Assembly (NCBI RefSeq): GCF_000428905.1
Contig: NZ_AUAV01000005.1
Coordinates: 248,001 to 312,000 of the forward strand
DNA: 64,000 nt
DNA from: Brumicola pallidula DSM 14239 = ACAM 615
Lineage (GTDB): Bacteria; Pseudomonadota; Gammaproteobacteria; Enterobacterales; Alteromonadaceae
Reading direction: 5' to 3'
Shown here: positions 28,106 through 37,702 of the stretch, piece after piece
How the letters are laid out: every line of letters begins with the position of its first letter
Position numbering within the stretch: the stretch's first letter is position 1
Notes under the pieces: generated by a model
What the model saw: only the letters and a program-made list of their open reading frames with translations
Told to the model about the DNA's origin: nothing
Databases searched by the model: none
Translations under genes and position numbers: made by a program

Positions 28106-29446
28106 CTACAACAGCAGCATTGTTCCCAAGCCAAGGAACGCGACAAATCCGACTATGTCAGTAACCGTTGTCAAAATTACTGAGCCCGATAGCGCCGGAT
28201 CAATTTTTAATTTAGCAAGTATTACCGGCACAAAAACACCGGCAAATGCGGCAGCAACGATATTTAAGAAAATCGCGATCGCTATTACGACGCCAAGTAA
28301 CGGGTCACCGAACCATGCGAACGCCACGATACCAATTACAACAGCCCATATAATGCCGTTCAGTCCACCCACTTTCAATTCTTTAGATAGTAGTACCCTG
28401 GTGTTGGCTGGGGTAACTTGTTTTAGTGCTAAGCCTCGTATAATGAGTGTCAGTGTTTGACTACCAGCAATGCCGCCCATACTTGCTACTACAGGCATCA
28501 ATACGGCCAAAGCCACAACCTGCTGAAGGGTTGCTTCAAACATCCCAATAAACGCGCTGGCCAATAATGCAGTCAGTAAGTTAATACCTAACCATATTGC
28601 ACGCGCCTTGGCGCTCCTGCGAACCGGTGAAAATAAATCTTCGTTTTCATCCATACCCGCGCTAGCCATCAGCTGGCGCTCATAATATTCTTCGCTCAAT
28701 TCAGAGGCAGTGGTAACGTCAATTCTACCAATTAATTTACGATTTTCATCGATAACAGGTAACGCACCATAGCTTGAAAATAAAACGTCTTTTGCTACCT
28801 TTTGGCCTTCATCCGTGGCATTAATCACTGGAAAATCGTGCAGTGCAACGTCAACAAGGGGAACGTGTTCGGGCAACGCGTAGAGCTTAGAAATAGGCAC
28901 GGCTTCGGAAAAATGGCCAGAGCGGTTGATGAGAAAAATCACATCCGTATGGCGTGGCATTTCGCGGCGTATAAGACGAATACCCTCACGTACTCTGGCA
29001 TTCAAAGGAAGCACTAAATAGTCATGCGTAATCCAATGACCCACTTGTTCTTCTGGATATTGATTCGCTTCAGTAAAATACTGCTTTTGTACTCTATCCA
29101 TCGCCGCATATGCGCGCTCAACTAACTCTTCAGGTAATGAGTCAGCAAGTTCAAGCAAGTCTTCGGCTTCAATACCGACAAACAATTTATCCCATTGTTC
29201 AGGCTCGGTCGCTCGCACCAATACTTCACGAGGATCACCGCGCATGGCAATAAGTATATCGAGCTTTTTATGATCCGGCAGAGTTTGCCAAAGGCTTAAA
29301 CGCTGTTCTATCGGCAATGACTCGAGAAGCAATGCCATTTCATCTTCATCAGCCTGCGCAATAATTGCAGCCACGCCTATTCCACTGTCACTCAATTCCG
29401 AGTGGCTAATGACCTCTTCAATCAAATCGGGTAATGGTTCAGACAT
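28106..29446 (-). CDS. mgtE: Magnesium transporter MgtE
   Basis: A 446-residue Mg2+ channel with an N-terminal MgtE_N superhelix (about 20-125), two CBS domains (about 130-255, e.g. FSSYGALPVIDENRKLIGRIDV) that sense Mg2+, and five C-terminal helices. The pore segment is PVVASMGGIAGSQTLTLIIRGLAL. Length matches the family. The stop codon is 2 bp from the 13-bp tandem array that also carries the pqiC stop, so two convergent genes share the repeat as their 3' region. Confidence 0.96.
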   Translation of the reverse strand: MSEPLPDLIEEVISHSELSDSGIGVAAIIAQADEDEMALLLESLPIEQRLSLWQTLPDHKKLDILIAMRGDPREVLVRATEPEQWDKLFVGIEAEDLLELADSLPEELVERAYAAMDRVQKQYFTEANQYPEEQVGHWITHDYLVLPLNARVREGIRLIRREMPRHTDVIFLINRSGHFSEAVPISKLYALPEHVPLVDVALHDFPVINATDEGQKVAKDVLFSSYGALPVIDENRKLIGRIDVTTASELSEEYYERQLMASAGMDENEDLFSPVRRSAKARAIWLGINLLTALLASAFIGMFEATLQQVVALAVLMPVVASMGGIAGSQTLTLIIRGLALKQVTPANTRVLLSKELKVGGLNGIIWAVVIGIVAFAWFGDPLLGVVIAIAIFLNIVAAAFAGVFVPVILAKLKIDPALSGSVILTTVTDIVGFVAFLGLGTMLLL

Positions 29447-29846
29447 ACTAAAGTCTCCATAAAGGGGCGTGATAATATGCGTAGATTCACATCAAATGAA
29501 ATAAACTGCAATGGATATTTAGGGTTTTTTTGCTTATTAAATAAGCCTAATTTATCGCCTTATTTATACACACTAATAGCCCAATTTAGGGGCTTACTTG
29601 CCAGTGTTAACCTTGTAAGTGTTAACCTTGTAAGTGTTAACCTTGTAAGTGCACGCCGCTTTAATTCACTATATTAGTCATCATTAGATCGGCGTGTTGC
29701 GCTCATACAGCCTTTGTACTGAATTTTTTTTGTCTAAATTAGTCCATTTATGCTCAACACTAAGTGATTGAGTGTTGCTAACATCTGCAATAGTGGCGCC
29801 GTCTAAACATACAAATTAAGGCATATACTTTCTCAAATATCATTAA
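29447..29846. other. mgtE upstream / permease downstream intergenic region
   Basis: A 400-bp gap between two minus-strand genes. It holds a 15-bp tandem repeat (29603-29651) and AT-rich sequence. A 66-codon plus-strand frame at 29477-29677 gets its Ser-Val-Asn-Leu-Val repetitions from this array and does not look like a gene. I see no hairpin terminator. Confidence 0.5.
29603..29651. repeat. Tandem repeat 15 bp x 3.3
   Basis: Three perfect copies of AGTGTTAACCTTGTA followed by AGTG. The unit contains the GTTAAC dyad but is otherwise not palindromic. It lies between the permease stop and mgtE start and contains no gene end. Confidence 0.95.
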
Positions 29847-31220
29847 TTAACTTTTCTCTTCGGGTTTGAATACTTTAAATCCACATAAACCGATGATAGT
29901 GATAATGCCGACCAGTAATCCAATCCACGGCTCAAACACGCTAAATGCCATTGCGGTTATAACCATCGCACCACGCTCTGTCGCGTCCTGTACAAGCGAT
30001 AAAGCCAGGGTGGCACAAGCAAACGCAGTGAGTACTAAGGTCACCGCCAAGGCCACTGGTAACAGTGGTTGTAATAAAGTGACTAATGGCAGGAAGACAA
30101 ACAAAAATGGCAGACCAAACGCATAGAAACTGCCAATGCTGTCGAAAATCGAATCTAGCTTGTCGCGACCTTGCGTCCAACGCTTGAGAAGAACAACTTG
30201 AATTCCTGTCCACAGCACTCCTTGAGTCGCAAAGAACGGGGCGATGATCCCCATTAATATGTTTCTGATACCTGTAGCCATGTGCGCGCGGCTACTGTTT
30301 AATTCTAATTTCTCATCGCTGCGAGCTTTTTGCGCTTGCTCTATCATTTCATTGCCGGTGACCACATCTCCAAAAAATAAAATGTAGGTAATTAAGGCTA
30401 ATGGGAACGAAGCAATAAAAGTGTCTATTGATGGCCAGCCAATCACGAATGGTGACGCTTTTTGCCACAGTGCATTTGCCGACGTGCCAACATCTAAAAT
30501 TTCCCAGCGAATATTGTATTCAAATTCGCCTGTGAAATATCCAACGGTACCAGCCACAATAAAGCCCGGTAGTAAGCCAAATCCAAGTAGCTTTGCCAAC
30601 CATCTCTTATCCGTCGCAATGGCATGCAAAGGTTTAGAAAAAGCAAAAACTAAGCAAACAACAACACCTAAGGTACCTGCTATTGGGGCCGACTGAAACA
30701 CATTTGCCGCATCACCGTCTTTGGTTACGCGCAAAAAGGCAGCGACGGCTGCACCCAGTATAATGCCGCCCTTAAACACATTGGGCACAATCTTAATTAA
30801 CTTTTCTCCGAGGCCGGTAGCGCCTAAAAAGATTAAAATAAATGCAAAATTTAATGAAAGTGCAGTCATGGCCTGAAATTGAGAAGTATGGTCTCCTAAA
30901 TAGGCCGGTGCTGTTATAAATGCCACTACGAAGGGAATTGCGGGTGTTAACCAACCCGGTGCATAGGGGTCGCCAAAAAATAGCCAAGAAAAAGAAATAA
31001 GTAAACTATGGAACATTGCCATAGTCACGGCTTCTTCGAAGTTAAGGCCTAACAACGCCATAAAATAAGGCACCAACGCCATTCCGGTTGCACCTGCTAC
31101 GGCTAGGCCTTGTAGCATGTCAGCTAATGAAAAACGTAAATGAATCAGTGGGATCCGCATCGTGAACGGACCCCATTTAAAACCGGGTTGAACCTCTCCA
31201 TCAAGTCTTGTCTTTGCCAT
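29847..31220 (-). CDS. NCS2/SLC23-like membrane permease
   Basis: A 457-residue polytopic membrane protein, about 12-14 helices. The layout resembles nucleobase/ascorbate (NCS2, SLC23) and related SulP-fold transporters: an early helix MLQGLAVAGATGMALVPYF and a central acidic motif FFGDVVTGNEMIEQAQKARSDE. The typical NCS2 QH or glutamate signature is not obvious, so the substrate may not be a purine or pyrimidine. Monocistronic in appearance, with a divergent DUF305/LVIVD gene upstream. Transporter assignment is secure; family assignment is tentative. Confidence 0.6.
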   Translation of the reverse strand: MAKTRLDGEVQPGFKWGPFTMRIPLIHLRFSLADMLQGLAVAGATGMALVPYFMALLGLNFEEAVTMAMFHSLLISFSWLFFGDPYAPGWLTPAIPFVVAFITAPAYLGDHTSQFQAMTALSLNFAFILIFLGATGLGEKLIKIVPNVFKGGIILGAAVAAFLRVTKDGDAANVFQSAPIAGTLGVVVCLVFAFSKPLHAIATDKRWLAKLLGFGLLPGFIVAGTVGYFTGEFEYNIRWEILDVGTSANALWQKASPFVIGWPSIDTFIASFPLALITYILFFGDVVTGNEMIEQAQKARSDEKLELNSSRAHMATGIRNILMGIIAPFFATQGVLWTGIQVVLLKRWTQGRDKLDSIFDSIGSFYAFGLPFLFVFLPLVTLLQPLLPVALAVTLVLTAFACATLALSLVQDATERGAMVITAMAFSVFEPWIGLLVGIITIIGLCGFKVFKPEEKS

Positions 31221-31478
31221 ATTATTATTCTCAGTATTTAACTATAATTTGAATACAAACAAGTTCTTTAGCATGCATTATTGAATCAACTGTTTGTATT
31301 TGTTTAATAAAAGGAGAATCATTAATACATCATTTTTTACAAAAAAGACTCAATTATTTTACATTTATTCGGAGTTTTTTTTATACAGTGCGTTGTCGAA
31401 GGCTTTACACTGATTGATTTTCGAACTAATGTGACGCTAGAACCCCAGACTACAATTCATCAAAAGGATTTGCCCTTT

Positions 31479-33905
31479 ATGCCAATTATCAATACTAAAC
31501 CGCTAACTTGTTTGTCGTATTCTGCTTTATTTAGCTTGAGCGTTTTAAGTTCAGCCTGCGTTGCACAAGCGCCTCCTATTATTCAGCCTGGTGCGCCCGG
31601 ACAAATATCACGCACCTTGAGTGCGCAAGATGCCGTCAAAATAGCGAATACAAGTTTTACTCGTGACGACGTTCTGTTTATGCAAAACATGATCCCGCAT
31701 CACGGACAGGCTGTGGACATGGCTGTGTTGGTGGAGGATCGAACTAACAATGAGGATTTAATTGATATCGCAGGTCGTATTCGCAAATCACAAGCCGATG
31801 AAATTGCTTTTATGCAAGACTGGCTAGAGCAACGCAGTGAAGCCACGGATATTGATCATTCCATGCACATGGACCACAGCTTAATGGGCATGGCGAATGC
31901 AAATGAAATGGATCAACTTGAGGCCGCGAAAGGCACTGATTTTGACCGCTTATTCTTAAGTTTAATGATACCTCACCATGAGGGTGCAGTAAGAATGGTG
32001 GATGATTTACTTGAGCAGTCAGGTTCGGCATATGATCCAATTTTGTATGACTTCATGAATGATATTGTGAACGATCAAAAGGTTGAAATTACGCGAATGA
32101 ACGCTTTGTTTTCAGGCCTTTCAACGGATCAAAGAGTAGGACTCAAAGCCGGCTTTAGAGATGCGGGTGAAGCCGCCCTAAATCTAAAGTTAATTAAAAC
32201 ACTGCCAAGACCAAATGGTTTTTTTGATCCTGATAACCCGTCAAACATACCACCAGTTAAAATGCCCTCAGCAGATGATAAGTCTGAAAGTCGAGTGGAT
32301 GAAGACGGCGGAGATATAAAAACAGAGTGGGCAGAACGCTGGCCATTACTTAGTTTTTGGAACACAGACATGGCATTTTCGGGCAATACTTTGGTTGCTG
32401 GGAATTATCATGGATTTAATATTTATAACTTAAGTGAGAATGGCGAGCCAAGCCTAGCAAGTTCGATTGTTTGTCCAGGTGGTCAGGGCGATGTCTCTAT
32501 TGTGGGTGATTTACTGATCATGTCAGTAGAACAAACCCGCGGTCGCATTGATTGCGGTCTGCAAGGTATTAGCGACGATATCAGTGATCAACGTTTTCGT
32601 GGATTGCGTATTTTTGATATCTCAGATATCACCATGCCAAGACAAGTAGGGCTCGTACAAACCTGCAGAGGATCGCATACGCATTCAATCGTGTCCTCAG
32701 ATGAAGATACAATTGTTGTTTACAACTCAGGTACGGCAAGTGTGCGCGATGAAGAAGAATTAGAAGGTTGTATTGGTGACATTGCGGGTGATAATCGCAC
32801 CGCGTTATTCCGTATAGACGTAATAGAAATACCGGTGAAAACCCCAGAAAAAGCGCGTATTACCTCAAGTCCTGCGGTTTTTTCTGACAATGAAGGACGT
32901 TTGTCCGGCTTATGGCGTGGTGGCGATCACGGTGACGGCACTCAGAGCACAAGTATGACTGACGAATGTCATGATATTACGGTATTTCCAGCATTAAAAT
33001 TAGCCGCAGGTGCTTGCTCAGGTAACGGTATATTACTAGATATCTCTGACCCATTGCAGCCAAAACGTATTGATGAAGTATCTGATCCAGGTTTCGCCTA
33101 TTGGCATTCAGCAACATTCAATAACGACGGCACCAAGGTCCTATTCACCGATGAGTGGGGCGGTGGTACGCAGCCTCGTTGCCGAGCGTCTGATCCAAAA
33201 TCGTGGGGAGCCAACGCGTTTTACGATGTTAAAGATGGTAAGTTGATCTTTCAAAGCTATTATAAAATTGATGCACCACAATCGGAACAAGAGAATTGTG
33301 TGGCTCACAATGGCTCAGTAGTGCCGGTGCCGGGGCGCGATATTTTTGTTCAAGCTTGGTATCAAGGTGGTTTGTCAGTTATCGATTTTACCGATACGGT
33401 TAATCCCGTTGAAATCGCCTATTTTGACCGTGGCCCTGTTCATGATGAGCGTATGGTAATTGGTGGCTATTGGTCAACATATTGGTATAACGGGAAAATT
33501 TATGGAACTGAAATACTGCGTGGTCTAGATGTCCTCGAGCTGCAGGCTAGCGAATTCCTAACTGAAAACGAATTAGCGGCGGCGAAACTAGCGGACATGG
33601 GTGATACGTTTAATCCTCAACAGCAGTTTCAGGTCACGTGGCCACTAAACCCCGTTGTTGGATTAGCTTATATTGACCAGTTAGAGCGCGATAAAGGCAT
33701 GGCCCAAGTAAATATTGATGCTGCTAAGACCTTATTAGGTAAAGCACAAATTGCGATGTCTAATGGTGATAAATCGGCAAATTTATCCGCCTCACTTGCT
33801 GCGTTAGCGCGTGACATCAAAGCAACAAAACAAGGCATAAATACTAATAAACGCATCGCAGGCTTACGTGATGTTCTCAATGAGTTAGCACAAATAATGA
33901 AGTGA
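31479..33905 (+). CDS. DUF305 - LVIVD beta-propeller fusion, secreted
   Basis: An 808-residue exported protein. The N-terminus is a signal peptide with a possible lipobox Cys27 (LSSAC). A DUF305 ferritin-like four-helix domain (about 48-220) follows, with both MIPHH motifs (71-75 and 163-167) and a His/Met-rich link (DHSMHMDHSLMGM, 127-139) that would suit metal binding. From about 270 to 720 runs a repeat domain of the LVIVD/choice-of-anchor type beta-propeller (LRIFDISDITMPRQVG, LLDISDPLQPKRI, LSVIDFTDTVNPVEI). A C-terminal helical tail ends the protein. ATG 31479 is preferred over an upstream GTG (31431). The last codons lie in a 14-bp tandem repeat. Metal storage or sensing is inference. 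Confidence 0.8.
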   Translation: MPIINTKPLTCLSYSALFSLSVLSSACVAQAPPIIQPGAPGQISRTLSAQDAVKIANTSFTRDDVLFMQNMIPHHGQAVDMAVLVEDRTNNEDLIDIAGRIRKSQADEIAFMQDWLEQRSEATDIDHSMHMDHSLMGMANANEMDQLEAAKGTDFDRLFLSLMIPHHEGAVRMVDDLLEQSGSAYDPILYDFMNDIVNDQKVEITRMNALFSGLSTDQRVGLKAGFRDAGEAALNLKLIKTLPRPNGFFDPDNPSNIPPVKMPSADDKSESRVDEDGGDIKTEWAERWPLLSFWNTDMAFSGNTLVAGNYHGFNIYNLSENGEPSLASSIVCPGGQGDVSIVGDLLIMSVEQTRGRIDCGLQGISDDISDQRFRGLRIFDISDITMPRQVGLVQTCRGSHTHSIVSSDEDTIVVYNSGTASVRDEEELEGCIGDIAGDNRTALFRIDVIEIPVKTPEKARITSSPAVFSDNEGRLSGLWRGGDHGDGTQSTSMTDECHDITVFPALKLAAGACSGNGILLDISDPLQPKRIDEVSDPGFAYWHSATFNNDGTKVLFTDEWGGGTQPRCRASDPKSWGANAFYDVKDGKLIFQSYYKIDAPQSEQENCVAHNGSVVPVPGRDIFVQAWYQGGLSVIDFTDTVNPVEIAYFDRGPVHDERMVIGGYWSTYWYNGKIYGTEILRGLDVLELQASEFLTENELAAAKLADMGDTFNPQQQFQVTWPLNPVVGLAYIDQLERDKGMAQVNIDAAKTLLGKAQIAMSNGDKSANLSASLAALARDIKATKQGINTNKRIAGLRDVLNELAQIMK

Positions 33906-33943
33906 AAATAATGAAGTGAAAATAATGAAGTGAAAATAATGAG
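33893..33943. repeat. Tandem repeat 14 bp x 3.6 starting at the DUF305/LVIVD stop
   Basis: Three perfect copies of AATAATGAAGTGAA plus AATAATGAG. The first copy supplies the terminal Met-Lys codons and TGA stop (33903-33905). The unit carries TAA and TGA triplets, and 14-bp spacing places stops in every frame. Confidence 0.95.
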
Positions 33944-33981
33944 CCGAATTAACTGAAAAAAAACGCCTTAATTTTTGAAGT

Positions 33982-34014
33982 GCCCCCTGAAAGTTAAACA
34001 ACTTTTTCGGGGGC
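33982..34014. terminator. Hairpin between convergent genes, possible terminator
   Basis: Inverted repeat GCCCCCTGAAAGTT / AACTTTTTCGGGGGC with a 4-base loop and one imperfection. It is GC-rich at the base, between the DUF305/LVIVD gene and gorA. It lacks an adjacent T-run on either strand, so it could be a rho-independent-like terminator or a 3'-end stabiliser. Confidence 0.5.
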
Positions 34015-34105
34015 GTGGGGCATAAGCAAAATTTAAATACACGCGAGTTTTAAATAAAAACCCTTATTAGCAATTACTTGAATGCCTTTTAGTGCCGATC
34101 GTGCC

Positions 34106-35485
34106 TTACGTTAATGTAACGAACTCTTCGCCACTTGTTGGATGAATCGCTATACAAGCATCAAAGTCTGCTTTCGTTGCGCCCATTTTAATTGCGACAG
34201 CGAAGCCTTGCAGAATTTCGTCCATACCAAATCCAATACCGTGGAGACCCACTACCTTTTCATCAATACCTTGACAAACAAGTTTCATTTTTGTCGCTTG
34301 TCTGTGCGAGGTCACTGCAGTGTACATAGCAGCAAAGCTAGAGTTGTATACTTTGATATTAGATTCGCCATATTTTTCAAGCGCTTCTTTCTCACTCAAG
34401 CCGATGGTACCAATAGCAGGATGGCTAAATACCACGGTTGGAATAAGGTCATAATCCATGTGTGCGTCAGGTTTAGAATTGAACAATCGCTCGCTCAACA
34501 ATCTGCCAGCTTTGACTGCAACAGGTGTTAAGTCGACTTTGCCGATGTTATCGCCGACAGCATATATGCCCGCCGCTGTCGTATTTTGGTATTTATCTAC
34601 CTTAACGTAGCCTCGCTCGTCTAGCTCTACGTCAGTATTTTCGATATTGAGTTTGTCGTTGGCAGGTTCCCGGCCAATAGCCCAAATCAAGGCATCACAA
34701 TCAATATGTCCATCGGTATTAAGTTTAACTTTCAATGACCCATCTGCTTGTTTTTCAATAGCAGTGACTTCGGTATGAGGATGCAGTTTTGGCCCGTCCT
34801 CTGCCATAATTTCAACCAATGTATCGGATAACATATCATCGAAATTACGCAGTGGTTTTTCACGACGTACTAAAAAGTGTGTTTCAGAACCCAGTGAATG
34901 CATTACACCGGCTAATTCAACTCCTATATAGCCGGCGCCAACCACTACGACTCTTTTGGGTTGTTCACTTATGTCAAAAAATTCGTCTGAATTAATTCCT
35001 AGTTCTGCCCCTGGAATAGCTGGCTTTATGGGACGCCCACCGGTAGCAATAGTAATGTGGTCTGCCGTGTATATATCACCATCAACAGCAATGGTGTGAT
35101 TGTCGATAAACGTGGCAAAGCCTTTGATAAGTTCAACGCCATTTTTATCTAATCCGCGATCATAAGATTGATGAATGCGGTCAATATATGCTGTGCGACT
35201 AGCAACTAACTTTGCCCAACTAAAGCTATTTACGGTAATGTCGAAACCATAGTCGGGGCTATACTTATGAATAGCTTCTGCGACTTGTGCACCGAACCAC
35301 ATGGCTTTTTTAGGAATACAACCTACATTCACGCAGGTACCGCCAATGTCTTTGGCTTCAATAATAGCTGCTTTTTTGCCGTATTTTGATGCACGATTTG
35401 CGGATGCAATACCTCCACTACCGCCGCCAATGGAGATATAATCGAAATGCTTTTTTACTTGCGCGTTCTGTGTACTTGAATTCAT
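34106..35485 (-). CDS. gorA: Glutathione-disulfide reductase
   Basis: A 459-residue FAD/NADPH flavoenzyme that keeps glutathione reduced. The FAD-binding GGGSGG is near residue 20, the redox disulfide is Cys51-Cys56 in [13 protein letters not shown], the NADPH Rossmann motif is [14 protein letters not shown], and the C-terminal active-site block is [11 protein letters not shown]. Close in length to E. coli Gor (450). It stands alone on the minus strand, convergent with the DUF305/LVIVD gene and divergent from prlC. Confidence 0.97.
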   Translation of the reverse strand: MNSSTQNAQVKKHFDYISIGGGSGGIASANRASKYGKKAAIIEAKDIGGTCVNVGCIPKKAMWFGAQVAEAIHKYSPDYGFDITVNSFSWAKLVASRTAYIDRIHQSYDRGLDKNGVELIKGFATFIDNHTIAVDGDIYTADHITIATGGRPIKPAIPGAELGINSDEFFDISEQPKRVVVVGAGYIGVELAGVMHSLGSETHFLVRREKPLRNFDDMLSDTLVEIMAEDGPKLHPHTEVTAIEKQADGSLKVKLNTDGHIDCDALIWAIGREPANDKLNIENTDVELDERGYVKVDKYQNTTAAGIYAVGDNIGKVDLTPVAVKAGRLLSERLFNSKPDAHMDYDLIPTVVFSHPAIGTIGLSEKEALEKYGESNIKVYNSSFAAMYTAVTSHRQATKMKLVCQGIDEKVVGLHGIGFGMDEILQGFAVAIKMGATKADFDACIAIHPTSGEEFVTLT

Positions 35486-35671
35486 TTTGTTCCTAAAAGG
35501 GTCACTGTATTGTATTTACTACGTCAAATATGCCTACTAGACCGCAATTATCAAGTGTTCCTTCAAAAAAAGTTTTATTTACCATTGTGATCCCATCCTG
35601 AATACCCAATTATAAACACACTAAGATGTCAGTACTTTTGCTGACAACAACGAATAACGATGAGATCCTTT

Positions 35672-37702
35672 ATGAATGCAATCGAAAACGTGAGCGGGCT
35701 TCCTCTTTTTTCACAAATTGATACCCAAGATATTGTTCCGGCCATTAAAAAAGCCATCGAAAACTGCAAGGCAGTGATTGCAGATGTAGTTGAAAACGGA
35801 CAAGTTACCTATGCCCAAGTTGTTGAACGTATAGAAGATACTGACGACGTATTGTCAAAAATGTGGTCGCCGATTGGTCATATGAACTCGGTGGTTAGCA
35901 CTGACAAACTTCGTGAAGCCCATGATGCTTGCCTGCCTATGTTATCCGAATTTGGTACCTGGGTTGGCCAAAACCAAGCATTATTCAGCCTGTATCAGCA
36001 ACTTCGGGACAGTCAAGAATTTACTACATTAGATGAAGCGCAACAAAAAGTGGTCACTAATGCCATTCGGGACTTCACGCTTTCTGGTGTTGGCTTACAG
36101 AACGATAAAAAGAAACGCTACGCAGACATACAAAGCCGCCTGTCAGATTTATCGTCTACCTTCGGTAATAATGTTATGGATGCGACGATGGCGTGGACTA
36201 AACAGATAACGGATGAGGCAGACCTTGCCGGTTTACCTGATTCTGCAAAGGCAGCGGCAGCCCAAACTGCGAGAAAAAAAGACGTTGATGGTTGGTTGTT
36301 TACGCTCAATATTCCAAGTTATTTGCCGGTCATGTTGTATGCCGATAACGGCGCATTACGTGAAGAAATGTATCGCGCATATAGCTCAAGAGCCTCAGAC
36401 CAAGGGCCTAACGCAGGTGATTTTGATAATACCGCTAACATCAATGAGATACTTTCGTTAAAGCAAGAAGCCGCGTCTTTACTCGACTTCACTTGCTATG
36501 CGGAACGTTCGCTGGCAACCAAAATGGCAAAATCCACAGAGCAAGTCACACAGTTTTTAAGAGACTTGGCAAAACGTTCAAAACCGCAAGCGCAAGATGA
36601 ATTGCAGGAGATTGTCGATCTTGCGTCCCAGCAGTATGCTCAAAAAGATTTACAGCCATGGGATTACGCTTATTTTGGCGAAAAATTAAAACAACAAAAA
36701 TACGCAATATCAGACGAAGAATTACGCCCATATTTTCCTGAAAAACAAGTGTTGAATGGTTTATTTGAAGTCGTTTCGCGCTTGTATGGCTTGCGCATTG
36801 AGCAACAAGAAAACGTTGATGTGTGGCATGAAGATGTTTCGTTTTACACTATATATGATGCCGACAATCAACATCGTGGTTCCTTTTACTTCGATTTATA
36901 TGCTCGCGAAAAAAAGCGTGGCGGTGCATGGATGGATGATTGCAGAAGCAGACGCCGATTACCCAATGGCGAGTTACAGCTGCCAGTCGCTTACATGGTA
37001 TGTAACTTTAGTAGCCCTGTTGATGGCAAACCGGCGCTATTTACGCATGATGAAGTGGTTACGTTGTTCCATGAATTCGGACATGGTCTTCATCACATGT
37101 TAACCAAAATTGAAGCCGGTGGTGTGTCAGGTATCAACGGTGTTGCTTGGGATGCGGTAGAGTTACCTAGTCAGTTTCTTGAAAACTGGTGCTGGCAACC
37201 CGAAGCCTTGAGTTTTATCTCTGGTCATTATGAAACTGGCGAAGCCTTGCCTAGCGAATTGCTAGAAAAAATGCTAGCAGCGAAAAATTATCAATCGGCA
37301 ATGCAAATGGTCAGGCAGCTAGAGTTAAGCATGTTTGATTTTACGCTTCACCAGCAAAGCAATGCTGAAAAATCAGTACAGCAAATACTAGATGAAGTTA
37401 GACAAGAGGTGGCGGTAGTTATTCCACCTGAGTTTAATAAATTTCAAAACAGCTTTGGGCATATATTTGCGGGTGGTTACGCCGCCGGTTATTACAGTTA
37501 TAAATGGGCTGAAGTGCTGTCCTCTGATGCCTTTGGTCGCTTTGAAGAGGAAGGTATCTTTAATCAAGAAACGGGCCGAGCTTTTCTGAATAACATTCTT
37601 GAAATGGGTGGCAGTAAAGAACCCATGGAATTGTTTGTTGCGTTTAGAGGTCGTGAACCAGAAGTTGATGCATTGCTGCGCCACTCGGGTATTGCGGCAT
37701 GA
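35672..37702 (+). CDS. prlC: Oligopeptidase A (M3 zinc metallopeptidase)
   Basis: A 676-residue cytoplasmic peptidase that degrades short peptides, including cleaved signal peptides. The HExxH zinc motif is in LFHEFGHGLHHML, with the third ligand Glu expected in WDAVELPSQFLENWCW. The start at 35672 (MNAIENVSGLPLFS) aligns best with E. coli PrlC; an ATG at 35660 would add four residues. The stop overlaps the following glycosylase-like gene by 4 bp (ATGA), so the two are coupled. Confidence 0.94.
   Translation: MNAIENVSGLPLFSQIDTQDIVPAIKKAIENCKAVIADVVENGQVTYAQVVERIEDTDDVLSKMWSPIGHMNSVVSTDKLREAHDACLPMLSEFGTWVGQNQALFSLYQQLRDSQEFTTLDEAQQKVVTNAIRDFTLSGVGLQNDKKKRYADIQSRLSDLSSTFGNNVMDATMAWTKQITDEADLAGLPDSAKAAAAQTARKKDVDGWLFTLNIPSYLPVMLYADNGALREEMYRAYSSRASDQGPNAGDFDNTANINEILSLKQEAASLLDFTCYAERSLATKMAKSTEQVTQFLRDLAKRSKPQAQDELQEIVDLASQQYAQKDLQPWDYAYFGEKLKQQKYAISDEELRPYFPEKQVLNGLFEVVSRLYGLRIEQQENVDVWHEDVSFYTIYDADNQHRGSFYFDLYAREKKRGGAWMDDCRSRRRLPNGELQLPVAYMVCNFSSPVDGKPALFTHDEVVTLFHEFGHGLHHMLTKIEAGGVSGINGVAWDAVELPSQFLENWCWQPEALSFISGHYETGEALPSELLEKMLAAKNYQSAMQMVRQLELSMFDFTLHQQSNAEKSVQQILDEVRQEVAVVIPPEFNKFQNSFGHIFAGGYAAGYYSYKWAEVLSSDAFGRFEEEGIFNQETGRAFLNNILEMGGSKEPMELFVAFRGREPEVDALLRHSGIAA

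Noticed and set aside
29477-29677. 66-codon frame with Ser-Val-Asn-Leu-Val repeats
   Set aside because: The peptide repetition is produced by the 15-bp DNA array; no ribosome site or homology seen.
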